Assembly: GCA_951640195.1 (NCBI GenBank)
Contig: OX621173.1
Span: 1,653,780 to 1,717,779, forward strand
Length of the DNA stretch: 64,000 nucleotides
Direction of reading: 5' to 3'
DNA from: Porpolomopsis calyptriformis
Taxonomy: Eukaryota; Basidiomycota; Agaricomycetes; Agaricales; Hygrophoraceae
The notes beneath the pieces are model-generated. The model ran no database searches. It saw only the letters and a list, made by a program, of their open reading frames with translations, and was not told the DNA's origin. A program made the position numbers and the translations under genes. This document shows positions 42,362 through 53,886 of the stretch, piece by piece. Each line of letters opens with the position of its first letter. Position 1 is the first letter of the stretch.

Positions 42362-45300
42362 ATGAGCAACTTTTCTCTCGGTGCTCTCAGCGGAGATCAT
42401 GCTACAGTGAACTTTGTCGGACGTGATCAAGTCACAAATGTCGCCATTTATCCTCCCTCAGCTCCAGGTGAGTCAACTCCATAACGATAATGTGAACCAC
42501 ATGCCATTTGGCTTGATTCGACGGTGCTTGTGCCAAAGGCAAACCTTTGACCTGCTCGCCGATCCGTCATCTGCTCCGGTTCGCAGACAAAGAGTATATG
42601 AACATTCCTTCTGACGTTGCTTGTGCATTCTAGACGCCAACCGTCAGTCAAGCTTGCCCCAACGTATAAACGATGCTCCTATCGATCTTCTCTCGGCACA
42701 TTTCACTGGAAGAATGAAAGAACTCGAATTTGTAAAAGAAGCGCTCAACAAACGCCCAACCAATCTCCCAAGCCGTTGTGTTATTCACGGAATGCCCGGA
42801 CTAGGGAAGACTCAGTTACTATTGAAGTACGCAAAACTGGCATTCGACAACGATTGGTACTCGCACATATTCTGGACATCGGCTACCACCGTCGATAAGC
42901 TAAACCAAGGGTTTACTAAAATTCTCGATCTCGTTGACGACCACGGCCGCTACCTTCAGGATCAGAACGCGAAGCTAACGTCAGCGAGACGCTGGTTGGA
43001 AGGTTCGCATGGAGATAGCGACATCGATTGGCTTCTGGTCATTGACAATGTTCACGGTGATGCATTGAGCTTTCTGCGCTTGCATCTACCTCGGAGCAAT
43101 GCCAAAGGGAGCATTCTTTTCACCACACGGACGACTCACGTCGCTGAGGCTTTAACGAACGCGGCGGGAGTACAGTATCCGATACTCGCACTTCAGACAT
43201 TGGACCTAAGAGACGCGACAAACCTTCTAGTCGAGGACGCAGGATTCGATTCGGAAATCACATCGCCTTCGGTATTGGACCAAGCCGAAGCGTTAGTCAA
43301 ATGCGTTGGTCGTCTGCCTCTTGCCGTTGTTCATGCGGCGTCGTTCATCAAGCAAACGGGTACTACTCTAGGCGATATGCTCAAGTTATATGATGACGGG
43401 CAAAAGATGAAAGTACGTTTATATCTACCACTTACATCAAATGAAAATGTTTACATACACTGATAGATGATTCAATGGGAAAATGATCTAAATACTTACG
43501 AGGAACGATCTGTCGCGGCCACATTTTCCAACCTATTCAATCAACTGAATGATGAATCTTGCGATATCAGCAATCTTCTGAAAGTTCTCTCATTCCTTGA
43601 CCCAGAGAACATACCCCTGAAGATGATTGTTGAAGGCGCCAGGCGATTGTCAAATTCTGAGAGTCCAGGCCCATTTGCCGATCCGTTACCAGCATCCCCC
43701 ATTGCCTCTGCATCGTCTTCGCTATCACCACCACCATTACCCAAGCTTACCCCATTACGACGACTGAAAGAATGGGGCAAGCGTCATTCGCCATTGCGTC
43801 GCGCTGTTAAAACTGCCATTGACCACACCGGGCCGACATCTCGGATAGCTTCGGAATGCTCTTCACTGATTTCCTTAATTCTTTCGCCAATCGACTTTCA
43901 GAAAGCCATACAAATGCTCAACAACCTATCTCTGGTTGAGCATCGACCAAATATTGGAGACCCTTCGTTGTGGATGCACGATTTGGTCCAATTCATGATA
44001 CAAGAGTCTGCGAGGACAGAAGAAACTTATCGAAAATGGCTCCAACTATCTGTGTCGCTTGTTTGTTTCGCCTTCGAACATATCGAAGATTATGAATCAC
44101 CACAGTCATGGCCTGAATGTGAGAAACTCGTGTCGCATTTGCGATCTCTGAATGAAGCATGGGATGACGCGTATGGCTTCAACGAGGAGCTGACAGAGGC
44201 CAAGCACAATACTGCAATATATCTATGGAAATGTGGACGATATGATGAAGCTGAGGAGTTGTATGAGCAGGTCATTGAAGTGACGAACAAGTATTTAGGG
44301 GTTGATCACCCATCTACGCTCGCCTCGATGGGCAGTCTCACATTGGTGTACAAGTCCCAAGGACGATATGATGACGCAGAGATGCTTGATAAGCAGGCGT
44401 TAGCTGGCAGGCAGAAGCTTCTAGGACCTGATCACCCTGACACACTTGTCTCCATGAACAATCTCGCAATGGTGTATGTCTCCCAAGGACAGTACAACGA
44501 CGCGGAAATGCTTCATAAGCAGGTGTTAACCACTGAGCAGAAGCTTCTAGGAGATGATCACCCATCTACGCTCACCTCCATGAGCAATCTCGCATTGGTG
44601 TATACCTCCCAAGGACGATACGATGAGGCGGAAACGCTTCATAAGCAGGCGTTAGCCAGCACGCAGAAGCTTTTAGGAGATGATCACCCCGACACGCTCA
44701 CCTCCATAAACAATCTCGCATTGGTGTATGAGTCCCAAGGACAGTACGATGGGGCGGAGACGCTTCATAAGCAGGCGTTAGCTGGCAGGCAGAAGCTTCT
44801 AGGACCTGATCACCCTGACACACTCGTCTCCATGAACAATCTCGCATCGGTGTATAAGTCCCAAGGACGGTACGACGACGCAGAAACGCTTCATAAGCAG
44901 GTGTTAGCCACCAGGCAGAAGCTTCTAGGAGCTGATCACCCCGACACACTCACCTCCATGAACAATCTTGCATCGGTATATAAGTCCCAAGGACGGTATG
45001 ATGAAGCGGAAACACTTCATAAGCAGGAGTTAGCCAGCACGCAGAAGCTTCTAGGAGCTGATCACCCCGACACACTCGTCTCAATGAACAATCTCGCATC
45101 AGTGTATATGTCCCAAGGACGGTACGACGAAGCCGAAATGCTTCATAAGCAGGCATTAGCCACCATGCAGAAGTTTCTAGGAGCTGATCACCCCAACACA
45201 CTCGTCTCCATGAACAATCTTGCATTGGTGTATAAGTACCAAGGACGGTATGATGACGCGGAAGCGTCTCATAAGCAGGAGTTAGCCACCATGCAGAAGC

Positions 45301-45620
45301 TTCTAGGAACTGATCACCCCGACACACTCACTTCCATGAACAATCTCGCATTAGTGTATGAGTGCCAAGGACGGTACGATGAGGCAGAGATGTTGCATAA
45401 GCAGGTGGTAGCCAGCAAGCAGAAGCTCCTAGGAGCTGATCATCCGTCTACACTCCTCTCAATGAACAATCTCGCATCCGTGTACGACTCCCAAGGACGA
45501 TTTGATGAGGCGGTTGCACTTTACAAGGTGGCCTTAGCTGGCTTTGAGAAGTGTCTCGGGAGTGATCACCCAAACACACGAAACACAGCTCATAATCTCT
45601 CTCGGCTACAAGCAAAGTAG
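42362..45620 (+). CDS. NLR2: NB-ARC-TPR receptor, longest repeat array
   Basis: Exons 42362-42467, 42634-43412, 43467-45620 give an uninterrupted 1012-residue protein. Exon 1 encodes MSNFSLGALSGDHATVNFVG followed by RDQVTNVAIYPPSAP. NB-ARC motifs: GMPGLGKT, LLVIDNV, GSILFTTR, GRLPLAVVHAA. Exon 3: a 270-residue linker, then eleven 42-residue TPR units (consensus VYKSQGRYDEAETLHKQ then KLLGADHPDTLTSMNNLA). The end is NTAHNLSRLQAK. It is a STAND-class signalling ATPase: ligand sensing by TPRs would release the NB-ARC to oligomerise. The effector is not evident; the short exon 1 peptide may be the signalling end. Introns are 166 and 54 bp. It is intact and the best candidate for an active member. 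Confidence 0.9.
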
Positions 45621-45718
45621 TCATTTATAGATATTTCACATTTCATACATCGTGAGAGTACAGTCAGACACATGATCGTCAATTCACTTTCTCATGTCCC
45701 CCTCATCCTCTCATCATC

Positions 45719-46118
45719 ATGTCTGAAAAACCACTCACTCTCCCAGCCTTGCCTCGTTTCTCTCGTTTCTCTTTAGGTCTTTCTCTAAAATCTCATTCAC
45801 TCTCTCCTCGTTCAGGTCGTCGTTCGGTTCAGAAACACGACCCTAATACTGCCGACGATTGGTACATACCTTACAATGGCCCGTATGAGATGCCTACAGA
45901 TCCACCACCTACATTTCATTCACGAGACAGCTGGGGTGACTTGATCTCTAGTCAATTTATTGAATCCTTGCTCCTGGCTGTAGCAAGATGGATGGTAAGT
46001 CGGAAGATGAGTTTGAGCAAATGGTTACCCCTTTTTTTATGTACATCGGAGTGGTGTATTGGCGTAACCGATTGTCTGCGATTCTATCTTTTCAAAGAAT
46101 GGCGAGGAGCATTTTATT
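45719..46118 (+). CDS. Small gene behind NLR2, conserved hypothetical
   Basis: Starts 98 bp after the NLR2 stop with MSEKPLTLPALPRFSRFSLG. Exon 1 (45719-45994) gives 92 residues: a Ser/Arg-rich N-terminus, then DDWYIPYNGPYEMPTDPPPT and RDSWGDLISSQ, ending LLLAVARWM at a strong donor (GTAAGT). The next exon is not certain; the bases after the intron include LRFYLFK-like sequence near 46085. Proteins with the WYIPYNGPYE segment occur in other Agaricomycetes as I recall, with no known function. A second copy, frameshifted, follows NLR4 in the same position, so it was duplicated together with the receptor. Confidence 0.6.
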
Positions 46119-46214
46119 AGCCCGGGGGAGCCTTTTGGAGGGAATGGGAATAGCTGATCGGGCGTAGAGACGGAACCCTGCCCACTAACTCTCTGGACAC
46201 CATCGTTGTTCCCT

Positions 46215-46483
46215 CCATGCTACCACCTCACAATATAACACCCCTCTGGCTCACGTTACTCTCATTGACTGGCTCCCTGGCCCATCACCCCTCTGGGCTG
46301 TTCATTGTCAACCTGACCACCAAGGTCCAAGTTCCAGAAACGGCATTGGAGAAAGGCGAGTAAACTTGGTGACTAGGCATGGAAGTATGAAATCACGGTG
46401 TGTTAAGTCCAAGTATCGCTTTCTTGTTGAAGAATGTGATGAAGTACTTTGGCATACGAAAATATCAGCTTCAAAAGCCAATG
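46215..46483 (+). repeat. Upstream block of NLR3, split from its gene by element C and TRIM
   Basis: Contains ATGCTACCACCTCACAATAT, CTGGGCTGTTCATTGTCA and GAAACGGCATTGGAGAAA, then CATACGAAAATATCAGCTTC, matching CATACAAACTATCAGCTTGC upstream of NLR1 (about 20027). It ends CAATG at 46479-46483; the continuation (CAATGCGTGAGATATG) is found at 54434. This reconstructs the empty site. Confidence 0.8.
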
Positions 46484-46885
46484 TGTTAAGGCGCAGTGAT
46501 CTTTCGGTCGGCTTAGGGAATCAACGGATAGAACAGAGATCCTCGTCGAATGACTTGGATGGGGTGTCTATGTTGAGGTCGAAACTAAGGATACAAACTC
46601 TAACTACGCTACTTATCTACGTACTGAGTTTGAATCCTTTGACTCAACAACGATCCATGGAACGGCTGATTCAGCTGCTGCGGAGGGCTGCGCAACTGCG
46701 GATGGCGACATTGCCGACCAATGGCGGAAGTCGCTCGTGCGTGACGGTCACGGATGTGACAGTCACGGTCACAAGTGACTAGAGAGAGACGACGATGAGA
46801 TAAGGAAGGTGATGAATGAGTGAGATAAGATTAGATAGACTGCGATAAGATAAGATAAAACGAAAAGAATGAATGTATCGTAACA
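46484..46885 (-). repeat. Element C LTR, downstream (3') copy
   Basis: 402 bp, TG...CA ends. The GTGAC/GTCAC palindromic cluster (GTGACGGTCAC, GTGACAGTCAC) near 46741-46780 and GATAAG-rich sequence near 46790-46860 are probably regulatory elements. A 70-codon open frame inside it is repeated in the other LTR and is not a gene. Confidence 0.95.
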
Positions 46886-46918
46886 TCACTCTCCCTTCAG
46901 AATCGCGTCCGCGCGAGT

Positions 46919-49900
46919 TCAACATAGGCGTTGGAGATGTCTTGAGCAGTCTCGTAAGAGCCAGCGGGGTGCGTAACAGGGGATAGTAGGGAGGTAATGG
47001 CCGTATCGTCGTTGGATATCCACGGCCGAAAGAGGGAGCGTAAGCTGGTACACGCGGAGTACTTGGCTACGGCTGTCCAATCGCGCAACGAGGGTGATCA
47101 CGTTGACTGGGCTTTCCTCGTAGATCCAGACTCGTCGTACGTGTGTGGGGAGATGAGGGAAGAGGATAGAACTGTCGAAGTCGAAGTCCAGAGCACGATC
47201 AACCTCGATGGGCGTGAGCGGGACGATAGCATCGATGTTGTCGGACACCGTCGGTGGTTTGTAGCCTTCGCCGTACGAATCAGTGATCGGGTCGTAGAGG
47301 CGGTCGTCGATGCCAAAGAAATCATCCATGCGAATAATGCGGATTTGAAGCTTCGGGGCTGGTCGCTTCGGGTTTAGAGCGTGGAACTCGTCGACCAACT
47401 CTTGGGCGTGCGCGACATCAGATACAGACTGCCAAGTATTCTCTTCATCGGTGTAGCCCTCCCAATGTACTAGGTACTGGAGCTGTTTTTGGTGGATTCG
47501 GGAATCCAAAATTTTCTCGACGACGTATTCGATTTCGTCATTCACCTGGAGGGGAGGAGGAGGAGGAGGAGCCCTTTGGTTCGGGTAGGAAGGATGACGG
47601 TAGGGGGACAGATAGGATTCATTGAAGACCGGGTGTAAGCCCGTCCACTCATGAGGGAGTTCGAGTCGGTAGGCAGAACGACCAATTTTCTCGATGACCT
47701 TGAAGGGTCTGAAGCGCTTGTTATCGAGTTTTTTCATTGCACGATTGGTCTTGACGTTCGTGGCGGCGAGCCAGACTTTATCTCCGGGAGCGTACTCCTG
47801 AGCGGGTCGGGATCGTCTATCGTGACTAGCCTTCATTTGTTCGTTGGCCTGCCTGAGGGCAGACTCGGTCTCCTGACGGACTTGCTTCATTCGTTCTGCG
47901 AATTGAGTAGCGGACTCGTTTCGGACTTCTCTTCGGGTATCGTTTCCAGACCAGGGGTGTTGACCGTAATTGACGTAGAAAGGGGTTCGGGTGGTAGCAG
48001 CGTGAACAGAGTTATTGTAAGAGAACTCAGCTAGTGCCAACCATTCCTTCCAATTGTCCTGACGGTGATTGACGAAGACTCGTAGATATTGCTCGAGAGT
48101 CTGGTTCATTCGTTCGGACTGGCCATCAGTTTGTGGGTGGTAAGCAGTGGAAACGTTTTGCATTGTGCCTAAGAGACGGAAGAGATCAGTCATGTACTTG
48201 GATACGAATCGTGGATCGCGATCGTGAATGATCCGTCGTGGGACTCCATGATCCCGGATGACGCGATCCCGAATGATCTTTGCGAAGCCTTGTGAGTTGA
48301 GTTCGATGTGAGTGGCCTCGAACTTGACGGCTTTCGAAAAGGTGTCAATGATAGTCAAGACGGCGTTGTAGCCCTGACATTCGGGGATCGATCCTACGAG
48401 GTCGACGGTGATCGTGTCCCAAGGGCGAGTCGGGGGATCGAATGGGTGAAGCGGGGTCTTCGCAGATAGATGAGATGCCTTGGTGCGCTGACAAGTCTCA
48501 CAACCGGAGATGTACTGTTTCACATCTCGACGGATGGTGGGCCACCAGTAGTCACGACAGAGGACTTCGGTAGTCCTGAGGGGGCCGTAATGTCCTAACA
48601 AAGGATTGTCATGATACCGAGAGACAATCTCGCCACGGAGAGGTCTGTCCATGGAGACGTAAATCCGATCGTTGAAGGTGAGGATACCATCGTCTTGGGT
48701 CTTCCAACCGTTTTCTTGTTTTCTTTGAAGGAATGTGACGGAATCTTCTTTGTTCCGATAAGAATTCTTGATGCGTGAGCGAAAGTGGTCGGGTCCAACA
48801 TCGAATTGAACTGGTCGGAGGTCTATGATAGGGTGAGAACCGACAGAGAAAAGAGAGTCGGGCAAAAGAATTGTGTCGTCGTTGTCGTCCACCCCCCTTT
48901 CAAATCCTGGTCGCCTCGACAGGATATCGGCCTTCGAGTTGGCCTTACCAGCGACATGATGAAGGGTGAAGTGGAAGTCTTGCAACTCCGTAAGCCAGCG
49001 AGCCTGACGTCTATTGAGCTTCTGCGGCTTCTTGAAGTACTGGAGGTTGGCGTGATCAGTCCAAACCTCAAAGACTTGCTTCGCGGACAACAAATGCTTG
49101 CGAAACTCCTGAAGAGCAGCCATGATTGCGAGGAGTTCGCGATCGTAAATTTGGTAGTTTCATTCCGTGGGGGTAAATGCTTTCGAGAGGAACCCGATAG
49201 GCTTCCAGATATTTTCTTGTTTTTGTGAGAGTATAGCGCCCAGAGCGTATTCAGAAGCATCTGTCTTGACGCGGAGTAGGTCGTAATCGTTAGCGATGGA
49301 AAGGACAGGAGCGGAAGTAATGATAGTTTTGAGGGCGTCGAAGGCGTCCTGACATTGATCAGTCCATTCGAAAGGAGCGTTGCCAGTTAAGACATTAAGG
49401 GGGCAGGCGATACCGGCAAAGTGGTGGATGAAGCGACGGTAGAAGTTGCAAAACCCAAGAAAAGATTGAACATCGCGTTTGCAGGTCGGAGTCGGCCAAT
49501 CGGTGATACCTTGGACCTTGATCGGGTCCATCTTGACTTGGCCTTCCGAGACAACAACTCCGAGATATTCCACTTGTCTTTGATCGAACTTGCATTTATC
49601 GGGCTTGAGGTAGAGTTTGTGTTCATGAAGTAAGGACATAACTTCGTGGATGTGCCGATGATGCGTCTCGAGATCTTTATCAAAGATCAGTATATCGTCG
49701 ATGTAAACTAATACGTGACCTTGATGGATCTGGACATGGAAGATGTCGTTCATCATTGTCTGAAAGGTGGCAGGCGAGTTGGTGAGTCCGAAGAACATGA
49801 CCAGAGGTTCGAACAAGCCATGGTTGGTCCTGAACGCAGCTTTGTGTTCGTCGCCTTCCTTGATGCGAACATTGTTGTAACCCCAGCGAATGTCCAATTT

Positions 49901-51265
49901 GGTGAAGTAACGGGCGTTCTGGAGGGTGTCAATGAGTTCGGTGATCAAGGGGAGCGGGTAGCGATTCTTGACGGTCAGGTCGTTCAACCTGCGGTAATCT
50001 TGGATCGGGCGCAATCGACCATCTTTCTTCTTGATGAAGAAGAAGGGGGAAGCGATGGGAGAGATAGAGGGATGGATTCGTCCGGTTCGGAGGTTCTCTT
50101 CTAGGAATTCGTCGAGTTGCGAACATTCGTCCACGCTGAGGGGGTAGATTTTGCAATCGAGCTTTTCATCGGTTCCAGGGAGTAGTTCGATCGCGTGGTC
50201 CCAAGGACGAGATGGTGGTAGTTCGTCGAAATCTTTCTTGGTAAAGACGTCTTGAAATTCGTGGAGATAATTGGGGACGATATCCTTCCAATCGCGGTCC
50301 TTCTTCTGAGCTTCGGCAGCCTTGATCGCGAGTTCTTGCGATTTGGTCATCAACCGAATTCGGACGGCAGGGGTAAGATCAATCATGAGGAGGTGATTGT
50401 CATCCTCCAAGACGAGGTTGTTGATGTCAGAAGAATCGACGGAGGGATGACAGTCCGATGGGCATCGATTGAAATCGAGAGTGCCAGTCTTCCAGTCCAT
50501 GGAGGGATTGTGAGTCTTGAGCCAATCGTGTCTGAGGAAAATCTGTCCTTTGCCGAGATTGGTTACGCCAAAGCTGATTCTTTCCACGTGGGTTCCAATC
50601 CGTAGCTCGAGAGTGACCATGTCCGTGATGGGGCCTTCGGTGTTGGGCTGTCCATCAGCATTGTGCACTCGGACGGGTCGAGCAAGGGGAGTCGTATGGA
50701 GATCGTGGTCTCGGACGTACTTGACATCGATACAGGAGCCTTCGCATCCACTATCGACAAGAGCGGTGGCAGTGTGCTCCGTACGATCGTCCAAGGTGAC
50801 AAGATGAGCTTTGAGGACGAGTTGATTTCCTTTGGAACCGCGAACGAAGACGTGAGGTTGTTTGAGTTCGTTCAGGGCTCGGATGGCATTCTCCGGAGTG
50901 AGGACGGTGATCTCATCGATGGTAGACTGTACCATCTCTCGTGAGCGTGCAGGGTGCGACCAGTGTTGCAGGATGGAGATCGCGGAATTAGCGTTATCCT
51001 TAATGGCATTGACGATGTCTAAAGGTGTTAAAAGAGTGTTGACGTCGATCGAATCGACAGAAGGAGACAATGATTCAGGAGTAGGGATCTCGGGGCGTTC
51101 AATACGTACATCTGACGGAACAAGTTTCAGGGGAGGAGAGACGACGGGGGTATTGGATTCAGGTATAGTAGGTAATGTACATGCCGTCACCGTAATTAAG
51201 GTGTCCGATACAGTGTTATGCCAGAGTAGGCAGCTACCAGTCGAGTGAAGGGAACGCATCTTCAT
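46919..51265 (-). pseudogene. Element C pol: protease, RT, RNase H, integrase, chromodomain
   Basis: One frame from 51265 to 46919. Protease: ALVDSGCEGSCIDVKYV. RT: TKLDIRWGYNNVRIKEGDEH, FFGLTNSPATFQ, VYIDDILIF. RNase H: VKTDASEYALGA and YDRELLAIMAAL. A TGA at 49162-49160 falls between FTPTE and NYQIYDRELLAI, where Gypsy elements usually have Arg (CGA). Integrase: zinc segment GHYGPLRTTEVL...CETCQRTK, core VDLVG, IHDRDPRF and TDGQSERMNQTLE. Chromodomain: EYVVEKILDSRIHQKQLQYL, VHWEGYTDEENTWQ, which in such elements directs integration to marked chromatin. A further tail of about 150 residues follows it. Confidence 0.9.
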
Positions 51266-52287
51266 CGACCGTCGACAAAATCCGATTTGTCATCCGGGGC
51301 GGGGGTTTCATTCGCCGAGCTGTGCTCCTCTTCGGAAAGGAGGTTCTTCAACTCGTTCAACTCCGACGCGGTCATGTCGTAGAAAAGAGCGCGGATGTTC
51401 ACGACGGCCTTTTCCTTGGGACAATCTCGGCGGAAGTGTCCTAACTCTCCACAGTTGAAACATCGATGGGCTTGACGCGTCCTGTCAACGTCCATGGGCT
51501 TACCTTGTCCACCATGAATGATTCCGGTGGGAACACGGCGGTCTTCGGCGGGATGGGCCTGAGGACGGGGGAAGGTTCGCGGTACGAATCGCGAAGCAGG
51601 GGCAGTCGGACGACGAGCCTGTTCCTGTTGGCGGTAGCGTTCATGGAGCTGTCCGATGGCTACGGCCTTTTCGACGTAGTCGGTCCATACGATGGGGAGG
51701 GGAGGGCTGAGGTACATCTGGCGAACGATGTCGCGATGGATGTTCTTCTCGAAAATACGAATCTTTTCTTTATCCTGGCTGAGGCCAGCGAGTTTTGCCT
51801 TCATCTCGTACCTGACGAGGTATTCCACGATGAGTGATGACCCTTGCGTCATGGTCTCAATCTCTTCTCGTGCGCGTTGCTCCGAGGCGGTATCCGTGAA
51901 AGCTCTGTCAAGACCGAGCTTGAAGTCTACCCAATCAGGGAAGGGGACAGCGTTGCCTTGGGCATCGGTCCGGTCGAGAAAGTCATCGACGAACTGTTGG
52001 GCCCAGATAGCGGCAGTCCCTTCTTTCATGTAAGAAAGAGTGACGAGGGCGCGTTCAGTTTTGTCGGTGATGCCACGACCAGCAAGGAAGATGACAACTT
52101 GTCGGTACCAGTCCCTGTAGGTCTTGGGGTCGCCATTGAACGTGCTAGGTTCTGCGAGCTTGATTTTACTGGAGACGGTGGCGGCCATTGGGGGAGGAGC
52201 AAGGAGGGGACTGTTGGGTGGTGACGGAGAAGGAGATGTGTGCGGGGTCGGATTCAATTCGGGATCCGTGTCGAGAGGGAGAGGCAA
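51262..52287 (-). CDS. Element C gag
   Basis: 341 residues, uninterrupted. A low-complexity Pro/Ser N-terminus is followed by the gag core (IKLAEPSTFNGDPKTYRDWY, LVTLSYMKEGTAAIWAQQF, FKLGLDRAFTD) and the zinc knuckle CFNCGELGHFRRDCP. It ends at TGA overlapping the pol ATG (ATGA), so pol may be reached by stop-restart translation. The frame upstream of 52287 is interrupted, but acidic/serine-rich sequence on - at 53003-52674 may be an additional leader peptide. Confidence 0.85.
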   Translation of the reverse strand: MPLPLDTDPELNPTPHTSPSPSPPNSPLLAPPPMAATVSSKIKLAEPSTFNGDPKTYRDWYRQVVIFLAGRGITDKTERALVTLSYMKEGTAAIWAQQFVDDFLDRTDAQGNAVPFPDWVDFKLGLDRAFTDTASEQRAREEIETMTQGSSLIVEYLVRYEMKAKLAGLSQDKEKIRIFEKNIHRDIVRQMYLSPPLPIVWTDYVEKAVAIGQLHERYRQQEQARRPTAPASRFVPRTFPRPQAHPAEDRRVPTGIIHGGQGKPMDVDRTRQAHRCFNCGELGHFRRDCPKEKAVVNIRALFYDMTASELNELKNLLSEEEHSSANETPAPDDKSDFVDGR

Positions 52288-53341
52288 CGGCTCTCGAGGA
52301 GAAGGGCTTGGTTTTCTGGAGGAAAGAGAAGAAGGAACAGAAGGAGGCGGGTCTGAAGGTTCGGGTTCAGGTTCGAATTCTACAGAGGTAACCCGTTGCT
52401 TCCCTTTGGAGGTGGGTCGCGAGGAAGGTAGATCAGCAGGTGGGGGAGGGGTTCGTCGAGGTCTGAGACCTAGGAAGGAGAACGAGACGGGAGTCCGCGA
52501 TACGTAGGTGGAGGGCCCGGATTCGAGCGAGGAAATGGAGGGAAGAAGAGGAGGAAGGAACTGCGACGAGAAAGGCGAGTGGATCTCGTGGTCTTCAGCG
52601 TCCTTGAACTCTTGTTCCTCTTCAGTCTCTGAAGCGCTGTAAGAGGGCCTTCGCGACGGACGAGACGTGTTGGCTAGTGATCGAGTACGAGATGAATCTC
52701 CCGTACGTCTTGCGTATCACGTCGTCGGAAAACGTAGATGATGGGAACGACGACTTGTTCTGTGAGGCGACGAGGGCGGTGAACGTGAAAACGAACTTGA
52801 AGGTGGACGACGGGCTCTACTTCAAGGAGTGTAGACGGGTCGGACAGATCTTCAATCGGGGAAGACGGGGTGGTATCAAAAGATTCCTCGGATGAGGACG
52901 ACGAAGGAGACAATGGTGGAGAAGGGGCGAGGTCGGGTTCGTAGAATTCGTCGACCAACGGGTTGAGCTGTTCTGTGAGAGAATCGAGCTCTGTTGGCGA
53001 CAAGTCTAATGCGGCAGCGGTGATCAGACGTGCGTTGCTGATGAGCTCGGACGTTGATGCCTGGTGTGGTTCGGGGTTAGTGAGGGCGTAGGGCGGGGGC
53101 GGCGATGGAGAACGCGAAGCCAGGGTGGTGGTCGAATCAACTACCGTGCGGGGATGTCAGAGTCACCCGTGGTTTTCTGAACGAGAAAGGTTGGCCTGCA
53201 GGGGGAGCCTGGGTTGGGATTCTAAGCAACAACGACGGTCTTTGTCTGGTAACCCAAAACAATGACGGACGCTGTCAGACGAATATTGACCCAGGACTGT
53301 TGCGGAGAAAAGCAGAGGGAAAGAGGAGAGTTTCGACCTTC
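52288..53341 (-). other. Element C 5' internal leader, coding uncertain
   Basis: Between the upstream LTR and gag there is about 1.05 kb. An open frame on - at 53003-52674 (MSPTELDSLTEQLNPLVDEF, then Ser/Glu/Pro-rich) looks protein-like by composition but matches no family I know. It could be an N-terminal extension of gag separated by small disruptions, or a leader peptide. Confidence 0.4.
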
Positions 53342-53743
53342 TGTTAAGGCGCAGTGATCTTTCGGTCGGCTTAGGGAATCAACGGATAGAACAGAGATCC
53401 TCGTCGAATGACTTGGATGGGGTGTCTATGTTGAGGTCGAAACTAAGGATACAAACTCTAACTACGCTACTTATCTACGTACTGAGTTTGAATCCTTTGA
53501 CTCAACAACGATCCATGGAACGGCTGATTCAGCTGCTGCGGAGGGCTGCGCAACTGCGGATGGTGACATTGCCGACCAATGGCGGAAGTTGCTCGTGCGT
53601 GACGGTCACGGATGTGACAGTCACGGTCACAAGTGACTAGAGAGAGACGACGATGAGATAAGGAAGGTGATGAATGAGTGAGATAAGATTAGATAGACTG
53701 CGATAAGATAAGATAAAACGAAAAGAATGAACGTATCGTAACA
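53342..53743 (-). repeat. Element C LTR, upstream (5') copy
   Basis: 402 bp, same ends as 46484-46885. The differences are GTGAC for GCGAC, TTGC for TCGC and ACGTA for ATGTA; all are C/T at CpG. Confidence 0.95.
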
Positions 53744-53747
53744 TCTA

Positions 53748-53886
53748 TGTTAAGGCAGCGCCGAGAACTACGTCACCTGACTTATGACCTAAGACCGTTC
53801 AGCCAAAAGCGTCACAATACCAAGCTGGTATTGTATGTGGTTCTCGGTATATATAGCTGATCCGTGATTAGGGCGCAATCGTAACA
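53748..53886 (-). repeat. TRIM LTR, left copy
   Basis: 139 bp. Contains a TATA-like GTATATATAGC near 53846 and the short inverted pair ACCAAGCTGGT. Confidence 0.9.

Larger units (their letters stand above)
46484..53743 (-). mobile_element. Element C: chromodomain Gypsy retrotransposon with intact LTR pair
   Basis: Two 402-bp direct LTRs (46484-46885, 53342-53743) begin TGTTAAGGCG and end ATCGTAACA. They differ at three positions, all C/T at CpG. Coding runs on -: gag, then pol with protease, RT, RNase H, integrase and chromodomain. A polypurine tract (GAAGGGAGAG on the - strand) abuts the downstream LTR at 46886. No clear tRNA primer site follows the upstream LTR, which would fit the self-priming of the Tf1/sushi group. 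One nonsense codon in pol makes this copy probably defective, but it is young. It lies in the upstream region of NLR3. Confidence 0.93.

Noticed and set aside
44338..45327. Long - strand open frames opposite the NLR2 TPR region (reading CRGDQLLEASAWWLTPAYE repeatedly)
   Set aside because: They are the antisense shadow of the 126-bp TPR units; the same pattern appears opposite NLR1, NLR3 and NLR4.
46573..46782. A 70-codon open frame ending VTVTDVTVTVTSD, present twice (also 53413-53640)
   Set aside because: It lies wholly inside the two LTRs of element C, so repetition reflects the LTR pair and not a conserved gene.
48785..52507. Plus-strand open frames across element C
   Set aside because: They are antisense to clear protease, RT and integrase motifs on the - strand.
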